Source: Moniliella sp. 'wahieum' (taxonomy: Eukaryota > Basidiomycota > Moniliellomycetes > Moniliellales > Moniliellaceae). From it: a stretch of 64,000 nucleotides of DNA. Location: the NCBI GenBank assembly GCA_003971905.1, contig RSEE01000074.1:186001-250000 (forward strand), written 5' to 3'. The position numbers were made by a program, and so were the translations under genes. Below, piece after piece: positions 12,357-24,175 of the stretch; positions within the stretch are counted from its first letter, which is position 1; every line of letters starts with the position of its first letter. The notes under the pieces are model-generated. The model worked only from the letters and a program-made list of their open reading frames with translations, did not search any database and was not told the DNA's origin.

Positions 12357-14600
12357 ATGGCTCCTCCAAGCAAACAGCCGCGCTACTCGGACCTGGCGCT
12401 GGGAGTGGGCTGTGCGCTCGACGGCGCCTATGCGCCCTTGCCGCCAAACTCGCTGGGGTCGTCACCGACCCCTCCTTCGTCAGCCCCCCTCCTCGCCCCC
12501 GCCAGCAACCCGCCTGCATCGGTCTTCCCTGCCCGGCCACCACCCCTGTCTCGCCCCAGCCCGTCTGGGGCAGTGGTCCGGTCTCGCCCCGGGGGCGAGC
12601 TGGACAAACCACTGCGCCGTGCTGCCCCTTCGCCCCTGCGCGCCAGTAGAGGCACCCTCATCCACCGTGATGACATTGCTGCATTTGAACAGTGGGCCCA
12701 ACCCTCGCCACCGACCATCACCAGCTGCCCTCCCCGCCGCCGCCTCTCCTCGTGTCTTCTTCCCGGAACAGGAGAGCATACCACTACCACCCCTGTCTCT
12801 CTGCCACGCCTGCCACACCCATCGCTCGTCCCGCTCGGTCAGAGGGCCTGTTTGCTCTGAAGACGACTGAATCAGCTCGCCGGACAAAGAGAAAAGAATA
12901 ATCCATGGGCTGCTGTCCGTCTGCGGGCCCATCCCGCCTCCACGCACCCCGCCGCCAGGCCCCCCCCTCCCGTCCTTCGTCCCGCACCACCGGACCAGAA
13001 CCGAACGAAACCGCCATCGTTGGCGGCTCAGTTGGCTCAGCAGTTCTCCCCTGCCATCCTCTCGAGGCGTTGCGGCTTCATTCGCAAGCGCTTACTACCA
13101 ACCCCCTTGCCTCTGACTCACCCTCGTCGATCCCCCCCCCACGCCCCGCACCTCCCTCTGCACCTACCTCCGCATCTCCAGTGGCTTCTACCACAGCATC
13201 ATCGGTAGCTGCATTGGCATCAGTATCTGCCGCGCCGCACCTGCCTCTGCGCCTGCCTCCGCACCTGCCTCTGCACCTGTCTCCGCACCTGTATCTGCAC
13301 CTGCATCTGCATCGGCGCCTGCACTTCCCATACCTGCGCGCCTGTATCTACACCAATGCCTGCACGTACGATCCCATCAGTGCCTGCACATGCACCCATT
13401 TCATTCGAGAAACAGGAGCGTCCTGCCCGACCTGCTTCCCCTCCAAAGGCCCGCGCCCATCCCGTGTTCCCCGTCGGCACTGGTGCGCCACCTCGCATCC
13501 ACTTTTGCACCAGAAACGGGAAAACTTTCTACTCATCATCCTCTACCAATCCTCCGCCTCCTCCTGTCCCAGGAGGTGTGGGAACAGATTCGAGCTCTCC
13601 CTTCCCTTTGCCCCCTCTTGTCCGCCGCTCCAATCGAACGACGGCCCCGGCAAACCTCCATCCCAGGTGTCGTACGAACTGGAGGGAGGAAGTGGTACGA
13701 GAGGCCAAGGGCCCGGTCCGGATACAGCTCCAAAGCGTCCCTCCACCCACAACCGTCGGCTTCTCAGCAAGGTACTCAGGCACCTTTTCCCCTTAAGCCC
13801 ATCAAGCCTCACCCGTCCGTGTCAATCTCCATCCCACACCGCACGGCCCCAACCATGCGTCTGGCCTTGGCACTGCTACTCGTGAAGGCGCCTGTTCCGA
13901 TTCATCCTCCGGGCCCTCTACGGTCCACGGGAAAGGAGAGTCCCCCTCTTCGCCCGCAGGCCATCCTCCCACACGTCCCACCCCATCGGTGCGCATTCTC
14001 CCACTGCGACTGCCCGATCTCCTACCGGTCCCCTCCGACCTGCGTTCCGTACCAAGCATTCTCCCGGGCGCAAAGTCACCTTCTCTCTCCCCCCCACGCA
14101 CGGGGGAGATCCTGTACCGGCCCAACGACCGGCATGGCTCGATTCGCATTTAATACCGCGTGTCCCCGTGCCGCTGGGCCAACGCCATCAGCGCCATCAC
14201 CTGGGTCGGGCCGCTCCACGGGCGAGTCGTTCCCCTTCGAGCTTGCCTGGTGCGCGCCACCCCGTCCACCCCGTTTCCCCCCCGGGCTCAGCCGTCGCCA
14301 AATCACACCCACCATCGCATCCACCCCCGCATCATCACACCCCTTACTTCCGAGCCGTCATGGACTCTTCCCCGACCCCCCCTGCCTCGTCCGCCCCTCC
14401 GCCCGTCAAGAGTCCCCCCCGCCCGCGCCTCGCTTCTTCCGTCCTCAAGATTGTCCAGGCGGTGGAGGAGAGTGAGAAGGAGCCCGGCACCCGTCCCCCC
14501 GCACGGTCGGGACGCGAAAGCCGCCACCGCAAACCAAGGTGGGCTCGTTGCGCTCCGTGTGGGAACGATAGGTTAGCCTGGCCGTCTCTGTCTTGGACCT
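12357..14600 (+). CDS. Low-complexity Pro/Ser-rich protein, function unknown
   Basis: From ATG 12357 the frame starts MAPPSKQPRYSDLALGVGCA and is Pro/Ser/Ala-rich. Coding continues through several frame changes: a run of ALA/PLHL repeats near 13230-13330, a segment RKVTFSLPPTHGGDPVP near 14070-14115, and an end containing LASSVLKIVQAVEESEKEP followed by a basic tail near 14500. Coding is supported by the short helical and charged blocks that stand out from the low-complexity background, not by any known domain. Both boundaries are uncertain; a donor-like AAG|GTGGGC near 14538 may start a last intron. It may be one gene or two. Confidence 0.4.
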
Positions 14601-15107
14601 TGGTTCTCATCTTTCAGCTCATATGTATATATCGCGCTTTGGACCTATCCTACAGGAGACTCTATAGGCAACGATGGCAACGATTTAAAAGGAAGAGGAA
14701 CAGAGGAAGAAGAGAAGGACGCACCAAAGGTGATGGGAGCGGGGATAATGAAGAAGCCGTGCTTTGGTGTCGATGATACTCTTTCAGACTGTTGTTGAAT
14801 GTACGAACTGGCACAATAGGTTCGAGAGGAACTAAGGACAAAGACTTAGCAACGCATGATGAGAAACAGAAGCAAAACAGATCAAAGAACATCTAGACCA
14901 CAGGCTCATAGACATAGCCGTGGGTGGATACATGTATGTCCCGTCAGACGACCTGGTGGTCTCCCCACATCGTGGAGGGGACCATCAATATATGAATGTG
15001 GATCAATATATGATGAAGTGGATCTGCGTCAACAGCCGAGAACGCTGTAAAGAGACTCTTGATGCCGGTGGCCATCTCATTCCCCTCGTTTCGCCCAGGT
15101 GGGGTGT
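14601..15107. other. Intergenic interval, convergent 3' ends
   Basis: About 500 bases, visibly more AT-rich than the flanks, between the low-complexity gene and the end of the zinc-cluster gene. It holds repeated ATCAATATATGAA words (14985-15015). No supported gene. Confidence 0.5.
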
Positions 15108-16802
15108 CTACTCTCCACACTTTTGCCCTTCTTGATACGACCTAGTATTAGGCGAGTCCATGGGACCTAGCGCAGAACCTCCATCCGGCCTCACGATACC
15201 GCAAGATGCCCAACGAACCGGATCGTACGTTCTGCCTCCGTCCACATTGACTCCCCTGTCTTGCCTTGCGTGCCAACCTGCTTCGTGCCGCAAAACGTGC
15301 TGAGTATGGGACGGAAGGCCCATCTGAGGCCGCCGTACATGCCCAGCTCCATATCCAGAACCAGAACCAAAACCAGCTTCAAATCCCGATCCAGTTCCCG
15401 ATCCCGACCACGGCGCCGGCCTAGATTCGTACGGGGCAGTGTCCTGTTCCATCTCCCAATTTCGCCCTGGGCGGGAAAAGGTTGAGCGGTGCGGGGAAGG
15501 GTAAACCAACTCTCGCCCTTGTTGCGGCGGCAGGTACGAGTGGACGTTCCGGATGGGAGGGTGGGTGAAGGGCTGGCAAGGGTCGTAATGGCGGTATTCC
15601 GGACCATCATACGCTCGAAGGAAATGGCCAGACTCGGACGGGCGCATTCGGTCCGTTGGTCGATCGTAGCAGACAGTAGAGTAGGAACGGGCTGGTCTGC
15701 CGCTTCCCCGACCCAGGAGAACGGATGGGGGACAAGGGAGGGAAGTGCGGTACGGCGGGGCAACCGAGCGCAGCGAGTAGTCGTTCCCCTCTTCCTAACC
15801 ATCGTTGGGAGCGCCATCATGGGGGCCGATGGCATGGTAGGCAGGCGCGGAGCAAAGTAAGGCGTGAGCATCCTCTGGGTGAGGGGGATACTGGGCCCCG
15901 TACGGATGCGGCGTAGGGTAGGAATAAGAGTATGAGGAATAGAGGCGGGATACGTGCGATGAGTCCCGAGGGACCTGGTCGTGGAGGGAGGCGTGATAAT
16001 AGTGATTGGTGTAATGCGCTGCAGGCGAGCGAGCGGCCAAGACGTCGTCCTGTTGTTGCAATTGACGTCGCAGCTGGCGTACCGCCCTGCCTTGCCGTCG
16101 GTGCAGGCGGGGCAAGATGGACTGCAACTCCTCCTGGCTCATCAACGGCGCTGTCCGCACCTCTTCCTGTCTGGTACTGCAGACGGTAAACCCATACTCA
16201 CGGCACAGCGTGCACCTTCGGTCCGCATACGGGTCGGCACCCCCTGGCTCAGGATCTTGGGACGGTCACACGACCGCTTCAATCGTCGGCACGCTATGCA
16301 TGACGTCCCGGGCCGGTTGCGGATGGGCGGTGTGCCCGCGTTGCTGCTCTTGCGGTGCACCGTGCGTTGCTTTCGAGCGAGGCCAAAGCTGGGATTGGAA
16401 GAGGTGGGAGCTGGCGCCTGCTCTTCGGCCTCTGTCTCGGCTGTGAACTCAGGGGGGGGCATCGGCTCAAGCTCGTCCTGCTCAGGCTCAAGCTCGTCCT
16501 GCTCAGGCTCAAGCTCGTCCTGCTCAGGCTCACACTGGTCATGCTCTTCCTCTTCAGCTTCGGACTCGGGAGCGGCGGCAGGCCCCTCACGCTCCGAGGA
16601 GGGGGGCGGGACAAAATGGTACGTTCAGGTTCCGTTGGAGAGGGAGATCGAGCATCGGGGACGGGCATCCGCCCAGAAAGGAGGTGAAGGTGGCGGTCTG
16701 GCGGAGGTGAGGCTGCAGAGGGCAGGTGGCGGCGACGGGTGTGCGGCGAGGTTGGGGGCTGGGGCAGGGAGGCCCCAGGATGCGGGAGAAACTCATGGGC
16801 AT
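15108..16802 (-). CDS. Zn2Cys6-like fungal transcription regulator
   Basis: The minus-strand reading contains RNRPGTSCIACRRLKRSCDR (around 16260-16315), the first half of a fungal binuclear zinc cluster (C-x2-C-x6-C). After one shift it continues KDPEPGGADPYADRR and CTLCREYGFTVC, giving C-x2-C-x7-C. The two halves are thus 18 residues apart, longer than the usual 5-12. A basic/helical segment follows (LMSQEELQSILPRLHRRQG), then a long Tyr/Ser/Pro/Gly-rich C-terminus to TGA near 15108. Upstream of the cluster lies an acidic block with three perfect copies of EPEQDEL (see the repeat entry). Binuclear clusters bind DNA as CGG half-sites. No fungal_trans middle-homology domain is visible. The start at 16802 is the best available but uncertain because the N-terminus is low-complexity and frame-shifted. 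Confidence 0.65.
16466..16528. repeat. 21-bp tandem repeat, three copies
   Basis: Three identical 21-base units (CTCAAGCTCGTCCTGCTCAGG on the plus strand; 16466-16486, 16487-16507, 16508-16528) and a degenerate fourth lie inside the zinc-cluster gene. On the coding strand each encodes EPEQDEL. The perfect identity suggests recent duplication. Confidence 0.95.
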
Positions 16803-19800
16803 GCAGGCAGAAGTTGAGGCAGTATACGTGGGAGAAGGGGGAAGCGGGTGTGGTGGCTGTGGAGGGAGGATGGGTTGGGAGAGTTGGAGAGCATGGGGGG
16901 AGGGTGACTAGGGAATGTGCTGCGATTGACGATGAGGGGTGCTTGCAGAGTGTGACTAGTGACGAATGAAGCGACAGGATGGACGGCTGGGTGAAGCCAG
17001 GGATGCAACCGGAAGACGGGTTATATGGTGTGGCACGGCAGTAGTCCTGGGCGCTGCTCCTGTTAGGATGGTTCCCGAGCCCTGGACGACAGGCGGTGCC
17101 GAGTTGGAAGAGAAATGAGCGCCGCGGTTGAGCGGTTGCCCGGCCTTCAACGTTCATCGGCCTTGGGCCGTACACCCTATTGCGCCGACGCTGCTATCCA
17201 CGTACTATCGGAAGAACGACGGCCTGGTCCGGCACGGCCGCCCCACAGCGGGCAGTAGCACTGGCGATACAGCCTGCCCCATCTGCAGGCACCGACGGCA
17301 GCTGTGTCCACAGTCAGGCTTCAAGCTTGACCGCTATTGATGCTTCACACTTGCCGGTTGAATGAGTCAAAAAAGTCTCGATGACGGATAAACAAGCGGA
17401 TGAACGTGCTGCGCTGCCCTATCCAGCCGCATCATTATAGCCACACGGTAGATTTCCTCCACCACTCTCATTACGAGTATGATCAAGAACAGCAGGGACC
17501 ACGGCGGCTTGGGCGCTTAGGGTGTGAGACCCGTGGTGTGGTTCATTTTGATGAGAATGCGATTATAGGCTGCGGTTCGGACTGGGCGGCAGTGGAGGAG
17601 TGTGTACGTGGGCGTGGGGCTTTCGGAAGTAGACGGGACGAGGGATGGGGCAGAGGGCATAGGGCATGGTGGGGATGCAGGATGGGCAGGGCGTGCTCCT
17701 TCCCTCCTCTTCTCTTCCCTCGGGTGGGGAGCCGAGAAGGAGGGGCCATCGATTATGCGATGATAGTCGGCTGGGCAGGGCAGCACAGCGCTCTGCTGCG
17801 GAGCAGCCAACGCGCTCTCGGCTGGCGTGTCTGAGGGTGTCATCGATGTCATCGATCGGTCATCCTCCATCACCCATCACACCAGCGGTCTCCGGCGGTT
17901 GGCAGTGTTGATGGTGATGGCGTCAGCAGCTGCGGATGTCACATGTCACATGTCAGCCATGTCAGCGCGTCAGCACATCACCTCCAGCGTGACCTCACCC
18001 GTCACGTCAGCCGTCATCGGCTGGCCTTCGACCATCCATCCCATCAGCGCTCAAGCTGATGAGGGCGGGAAGGTGGGATTATCGATTGCAGGCCACAGAA
18101 GCAGGCGACACACACGACACTCACATGTCACATGTATTGCATCACACCCACTGCGCCTCTCCCGGGGCCCCGCTGCCCCCGCCTTGGCTTGATCTGAAGC
18201 TGGAGGAGTGTGAGTACCATGTGAGATAGATAGGAATATGAGCCTGGGGGCACCCGTAATATCCGTCGTCTTTCCCGCTCCGCTCTCCTCTCATCAGATG
18301 CATCAGATCTCATCCGTCCCATACTCTAGAGAGGTTATATACACCCTGCTCACTCATGGACCAGGTTTGTACCACATAGGGTGCAAGAAAGAAGCCTGCA
18401 AGCATGTCGTAAGCCCCCCGACCACTAACTGCCAGCGCCGCCCCTTCTCTCGTGTGTGTCTATGTCCACATCTTCCCTTCTTCCTGAGTGCGCCGCTTCA
18501 TATTATAAAACCCGTTAAACGTTATAAACGTACGTACCAAAAAAACGTCTCCGCACGGTTCATCGCTTCAGAGCTTCAGCACCCAGTAACTAGTAACTGT
18601 AGTAGTAAGTACACTCATAGTGCTCGGTACTCAGGAACTCAGGCCTCACATGGCTCAGCGCTCACAGTCGCTTTTTCAGATATGCTTCAAGCTTCAGCAC
18701 AGTTGCTCGCCCAGCTGAACGCACCGAACGCTACTGTGAACGTGTGAACGTTGAACTCAACGTCCTCAACACGTCGCACACGATCCTATATTGAGTACGT
18801 TGAGTTTACTCTTCTCCCTCAGGTCTCAGATCTCACACCTATATAATAGTAGGCCAGATCAGGCCTCACTAGCTCACTCCTCGGAACTCCGTGCGCAGCC
18901 GGAGTCCTACGAGCACATGCAGAGTACTAAAGTATAGTTCAGTTCAGCGAGCTCATGTTTTGCATGCTGTCTCGACGGTCAAAACGCTTCCTTCAAGCTT
19001 CACGCCCTCAGATGGGAATGGTGTCACGGAATGGTGTGGAGCTAGTAGTAGTGTGCATGGTCGAACCCATGTGGCGGTGTGAATAAGACAACGGCCTATA
19101 GAGCTCTGGATGAGTTCAACTGCACGTCGCCATCAAGCTGGATCCCTCTACAAATTAAAACCCCCGAGCACACTCTATATTACGTCTTACTGCGCACTCT
19201 CGCTAAACCTCTACTGGCTTCGTGCGCACCTCCCCGCGGGTTGGAATACCCACAGGGCGAACATATCGATAATGAGGAGTAGCGCCGTGCCGAACATGCA
19301 CAGCTGTTTGACAAGCTTGCCAACTGAGGCAGCCCAGGTCCAACCATTGTACAGGGCATTTTACTCCCCGCAGGAACTGCTTTTGATATGACACAGTGTG
19401 TTTTATCTCCCGAGAAACGGTACTCCACCTGCTTCTCTCCCTCCTTCGGTTCAGAGAGAAGATGGGTACGGTGTCAACATGCCAGCGGAGATAGACGTCA
19501 CCATTCTCTCTCTAGAGTTTGGACTCTTCTCGGCACACCGTAGAGGAGAAGGGATGATCGCTTGTTCATAGATGAATTCTTGCCTCTCCGTCGATAGGAG
19601 GTTGAATAAAGGCTACCCACTGTTCGTCGTGATATGCTCAAGCCATAAGGAAGAGGGACAAAACACCCCGCCGTACCTAGACCGACCTAATCATGCGACT
19701 CGTGCTGCTTGTTAGCGCCAAAAAACCCGTTTAAGAAACCAGGGAGTTGCTCGCAGTTCAGGGCTTCCTTCCGTCCGCCATTCTCGGTTACAACCTCGTG

Positions 19801-19942
19801 GTAGCGCGCGTGAATACGAATGAGCATGGTAGGCGTCGGTGCGGTAGAGGTTAAACCATATCCAATGAAATTCTTGAGCTAATTCTTTCTAGTGTCCAAA
19901 CATCTTGGTCTCGTCATGGTGGCATCTAGCATCCTCGCGTCG
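16803..19942. other. Gene-poor block
   Basis: About 3.1 kb without a supported gene. From about 18.2 kb it becomes more AT-rich. It holds many repeated short words: CACATGTCACATGT (17938-17951, 18123-18136), ATCGATGTCATCGATC (17843-17858), GAACGTTGAAC/AACGTGTGAACGTT (18737-18755) and TTAAACGTTATAAACG (18515-18530). Frames here are short and unlike any family I know. The block may contain decayed mobile DNA, but no terminal repeat or coding motif proves it. Confidence 0.45.
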
Positions 19943-20177
19943 TCATCGCGCCATAACCAAAGGGAAGAAAGGTTCTTGGGTGAGGTCCTGCTTCTTGGCG
20001 TTACGCTCGTATTCCGCCTGTTCTGGCACAGTCGGAGCAACTCCTTCCCCCGGCGTGGCGAAAAGGCTACTTGCGGTTCTCTCATGTATACCACCATCGA
20101 TCAATACGGAAACATCCCCTCCCATGTTCACCAGTTCCGCAACGTGGGGTCCACCTTTATTCCTGACCCTCCGAATG
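19943..20177 (-). CDS. Possible last exon(s) of a small protein, perhaps mitochondrial
   Basis: On the minus strand a perfect TACTAAC branch-point sequence lies at 20208-20202 and is followed 25 bases later by an AG acceptor (20178). The exon that begins there reads AFGGSGIKVDPTLRNW, and after one frame change continues NMGGDVSVLIDGG and RTASSLFATPGEGVAP, then EQAEYERNAKKQDLTQEPFF and LVMAR before a stop at 19943. The opening GIKVDPTLRNW is reminiscent of small complex-I accessory subunits (KVDP-(x)n-W), but the rest does not clearly match. No first exon could be fixed; one candidate is an ATG near 20349. The composition and splice signals suggest a real gene, but this is a weak call. Confidence 0.3.
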
Positions 20178-21294
20178 CTCCGGAGGTGCCATCAGTCAGT
20201 AGTTAGTACGTATCGCCTTCCTCCCCCAAACGTCTCGTGTCGTTGTCCTTCCTCTCCACCATCGGCTCTTTTTGTGGATGTGGATGGCAGGGATGGAGCG
20301 CATTAGCTGTAGAGGGTCGACTCGCCATAAAATTGCGGCCTCTACCATGCGGAGGAAGAGCACCGAGTTCAATAACGACCATCTTTTATTGGTATCTTTG
20401 TCAATATCCCCCCGAGTGGCCTAGCATGGCCGGAATGTTGCGCTTGGATTCATATGGGGAACCGAGGCGTGCGCGAGAAGAGAAGAGGTCATGTTGGTTT
20501 TTTGGTTGTGCCGCCTGCTGAAGTCGATGAAGCGGTACGTGACATTCACATATGCTTCAACCTTCTCTCATCTCGATGAGATTAGTATGATCCTCCCCCT
20601 GACCGAGGGGGCTTACTGATTGCCTTTCGTGTTTTGGTCTTGAGGCGTTTCTGGTACGTGCTGTCGGTCCCCGCCTAATACGAGTCGAGGTGGAGGAGTG
20701 GTGATGGTTTGGGTACATCCGCGCTGGTTGAGGGAGGCCCGCGCTTTTCTTATCAAATTGTATGGTAAGTAAGGCCTAAGGAAAGGTCAACACGACTGTA
20801 CAGATTAGCCGACCATCATTGCATGATGTATGATTAGCCGTGGTGCAATGGTCTTCGGCGCGTGGCGAGAGACACGGCGTTTGAATCGTGCACAACGAAG
20901 GTTACTGATAATGATCGATGATCGTCGATCGCTGTGAATAAATAGGGGTAGACGCTGCGTAGTCCAATGATGTCATTGCGTCGCTCCTCTCAGATCTGTG
21001 CCCACCGTTTCCTAGTAGCTTGGTAGAATGGCCGCCATGCCATTGGCCTCCATTGGGCGGGCGCGAGCCAACCAACGCCGCAGGAGCTCCATCAAACCCA
21101 TCGAGTGGGCCTCGTGGGCGAAGCGTTGCTGTGTATGTGCGCCATTATATTATGTCGACTCTTTCTTGATCATCTAATTTGTTGACGCAAGACCGCCCCT
21201 GACTCCCTCCACTACGATCATCGCCTCTCTTTTTTGGCTCAGTACATCGCTCCTTCCCCAACACGCAGCCGGTATCCATCGCCTAATCGCCTCG
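20178..21294. other. Intergenic interval
   Basis: About 1.1 kb without a supported gene, apart from a possible first exon of the preceding minus-strand candidate. Palindromic ATCGATGATCGTCGATCG lies at 20911-20928. A tRNA-like stretch near 20835-20900 was considered and rejected. Confidence 0.45.
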
Positions 21295-22589
21295 ATGCTC
21301 TTCAAGGCCAAGACCGACATTCCTGGCGACCGCCAGCCTGTGACGCGCTCGGCAGCCGCCACGACGGCTGAGGCTTCCCCCGGGGCCGCCGCGGGCCAAG
21401 AACCACTACCGGGCTATGAAGTGCCAGGTGGAGCGGGCACAGATACTCTTCCGCCGCCGCCATGGCAATCGACCGATTCGAGTCCGATGCCGACCAAGGC
21501 GCAGGGAACCCATGGCGGCCGGGCTCAAGACGAGGCCTGGACAGGCCCTCCCTTGGGTGTGGACCAACGTTATATCCACGATACCACCACCCTCACCTTT
21601 CGGCCGGTCAAGTCACCCCTGTCGAAAGGAAAGTGGGTCGCTATGGTACGTGATGAGCTATTGGCCTTGGGTGTTGCACTTCTGTCCTGCACCTGCCTGA
21701 CTGACCTCCGGTTCTTATCAGGACAAAGATACCAATACCACCTTGTTTGAAATGCACTCCATTGGCAATTGGGCCACACTCTCGGCCAAAAAGAGGCTCA
21801 CTAGGGTGGTGGGGGAACCGGTCAGTGACGAGCAGGTCAAGGTTGTGCGATCTGCCACATTTTCAGTCGAGGACAGCACGTCGGGAAAGACGGTGCTGTA
21901 TCTTCGTCGAATTGGCCAGTTGGGGCAAATGTCGGGTCAGCCGTTGGTGTACTTGCGACTGTACGATGCCTACGCGCCCGGCGGGGTCAAGCCCCTGTTT
22001 CAAATCACGATGCCAGATGCCGATTCGCCCAACCACAAACCTCACCTCTACCTCAACTTCTCCAACACGTTGCATGGCGATGGCAAGGTGGCTGCACCGA
22101 CGACGATCAAGTTGGTCAATGCCGAGTGGGCGGATCGCTGGTCCATGCACGAGGTTTCGACCAAGCATTGGATTGCCCAATGCTGGCCGACTCAACATGC
22201 CATCCTATCCCGCATCCCCTTTTTGGGTTCGGATACCTTGACCCTCCGCACCCCGCTCCTAACACCGACTTGCTTCTTCTGGCCACCGTTGCGTTTTGCA
22301 AGCTGGAGGCGGATGCTGAAATTCGGGATACACTTCGCCTGCGCGCCTCCGAGGCCGACATTGGCAATGTTGGTATGTGAGATAGATGGGCATGGGTAGC
22401 GCCAACGATCGGTTCAGCTGGTGCCCCCGCTCCCCCCCCCCCCAAGCTCTCGTTCATAATGGACAATCGCCCGTACATACATCGACTTTGCCCTCCCACT
22501 CCACCCCCCTTCTCTAACTCTCGACCCAGCTTCGCCTCAACCAATCCGCGGATCCCCAGGCGAACTAGGTTTGTTGCGTGCTACGTGAC
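21295..22589 (+). CDS. Conserved-looking soluble protein of unknown function
   Basis: From ATG 21295 a disordered N-terminus (MLFKAKTDIPGDRQPV, then Ala/Pro-rich) leads to a compact domain: QRYIHDTTTLTFRPV, KSPLSKGKWVAM, intron 21646-21721 (GTACGT...ATCAG), then DKDTNTTLFEMHSIGNWATL. Alternating beta-strand-like blocks follow (TSGKTVLYLRRIGQLGQM, QPLVYLRLYDAYAPGG, HKPHLYLNFSNTLHGDGK). After a frame change near 22150 the reading continues NTDLLLLATVAFCKLEADAE and IRDTLRLRASEADIGNV, and an intron 22373-22529 leads to a short last exon. The stop is near 22567 or 22587-22589 depending on frame. The strand-rich layout with a final helix recalls the Tubby C-terminal/scramblase-like fold, but no signature residues confirm it. 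I do not recognise the family. Confidence 0.7.
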
Positions 22590-22987
22590 GTGTCCGCCCC
22601 ATCTGTGGTAGATGCGGTCGCGAAGCGGCCGAACCCATCCCACCTACCGGGCCCCCTTGCACAGCTACAGGCAATCAAGACCATGCCGAGGGCGCTCGCC
22701 TCACTGACCATGCCTTTTACTTCCTATCTCCGTCCCATGGTTGGGTCACATATGCATCGAAGTACCTACAACAAGGATGATTGGCGCCACTCATGCTGGG
22801 AGGTACCCAGCTTGGTGGCAGGGGGGCAGAAAGTGAGGAACAAGACAACAAGACTTAGGCACACGTATATAGCAACAGAAAATGCCGCTCGCTCCAAGTC
22901 CCCAAGGAGGGGAGAGGCGAAGATGGGAGGAACGGCAAGGAAGAGGGAGAAGGAGAGGGGTGCCAACTGAGCTTCCGCTCGGGTCGC
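22590..22987. other. Intergenic interval, convergent 3' ends
   Basis: About 400 bases between the unknown plus-strand gene and the end of RVS167. No supported gene. Confidence 0.5.
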
Positions 22988-24175
22988 TCATGGGTCTCGC
23001 ACATAATTGCCTGGGAAGATACCCTGGACGCCATTCACCACTCCGGTCCACCAATCGTCCGCCGAGCCGGTCCGCTGTACCACTTGGATCCGATCCCCCG
23101 CCGAAAACGTAAGGTCGCCCTCGGCTTGGGCCGTGTAGTCATACAGCGCAACCACATACTCGGCAGCAGGTTCCATGCCTGGCTTTTTGCTCGGGATCGG
23201 CGGGGGTGCCTTCTTGCCCAGGGTACTGCCACTGCGTCCGACGGCAGCGCCACCACCTTTGCTAGGTGCATTGGCGGCCATGCCATGGGCGCTGCCGCCG
23301 GCGCGGACGCCGGTCCGAGCGACCGCCCCGCCTGGCTCAGCACGCGGACGGAGGATGCAGCCGGCTTGCGGATGGACAGGTTTTCCAGCTGCTCCGTCAC
23401 ATCCCCCATCGCCGCCTGGTAATCAGACTCGATCTGGCCCTGGGCCACATTGAGTTCGTATCTGCCTGCGCAAAGGCTTGGATGCGGTCAAGGGTGAGGT
23501 AGAGCACGTTGAGTTGCATGTAGTAAAAGGAGTGGAAGAGGGGCTTGACAAAGGTCGCGGCCAGCTCAAAGAACTGCGGCATCTCCTCCTTGAGGGTGTT
23601 GTTAAAGTACTCATAGTCTGCCATCGACGTTTCATACTCTTGCTCGACCTTGAACAGGTGCTGTTCCTCCTTGAGCGACTTTCTTGCTTGTTCTTGAGCT
23701 TTTCGTAGCTGTTCTTGTGGCGGTCATAGTCCACCAGCTTATGGTCACGCTTGGTGATGTTCTTGCGGATGGCCTGGGCCACCGCATGGAAGTCGGTCAA
23801 AGGTGCCACAATCCGGTTCGATCAGATCAATCTCGGGGGTCAGTGTGTCGCGCAGGCTGGCCAGCATGGTGTCATACTCGGGCAGACTGGCCAGGGGTGC
23901 GCCGCTTCGGGGTGGTGGTGCAGCAGATCGCCCTCGGATCCGATGGGGGAGAAGATGGCCTGGAAGGTGGTGCCAAACGCGGCGCCAGACACGAGCATGT
24001 TCTGGACGCTGTCGCGGTAGGCGACGGCATCCTTCTTGAGCTTCTCGGCGGTCTTTTCGAAGGTGGCAAAGCGGCGGCGAGCTCGTCGAACTGGGCGTCG
24101 GTGCTTGTGGGACATGCCGACCTTGGAGGTGATGAGGTGGGGGGCGCGGCTGAACGCCTTGGAGATGCCGCGCAT
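22988..24175 (-). CDS. RVS167: Amphiphysin-like BAR-SH3 protein Rvs167
   Basis: A membrane-bending scaffold at endocytic actin patches, normally working as a heterodimer with Rvs161. The start at 24175 gives [20 protein letters not shown], the family N-terminal amphipathic helix. The BAR domain follows: [73 protein letters not shown] and [15 protein letters not shown], then [20 protein letters not shown] and [19 protein letters not shown] short Ala/Gly/Pro linker ([10 protein letters not shown]) precedes a complete SH3 domain: [39 protein letters not shown] and a stop right after RDP. Length (~390 codons) is short for the family because the GPA linker is short. Several one-base shifts are present; no intron is needed. 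Confidence 0.93.

Noticed and set aside
20835-20900. tRNA-like stretch (A-box-like TGGTGCAATGG, B-box-like GTTTGAATCG)
   Set aside because: The two boxes are roughly placed, but no acceptor stem pairs and no anticodon arm can be drawn. At most a decayed tRNA or chance.
22126-22380. Separate small gene starting MGGSLVHARGFDQALDCPML
   Set aside because: It is better explained as the continuation of the 21295-22589 gene after one frame change.
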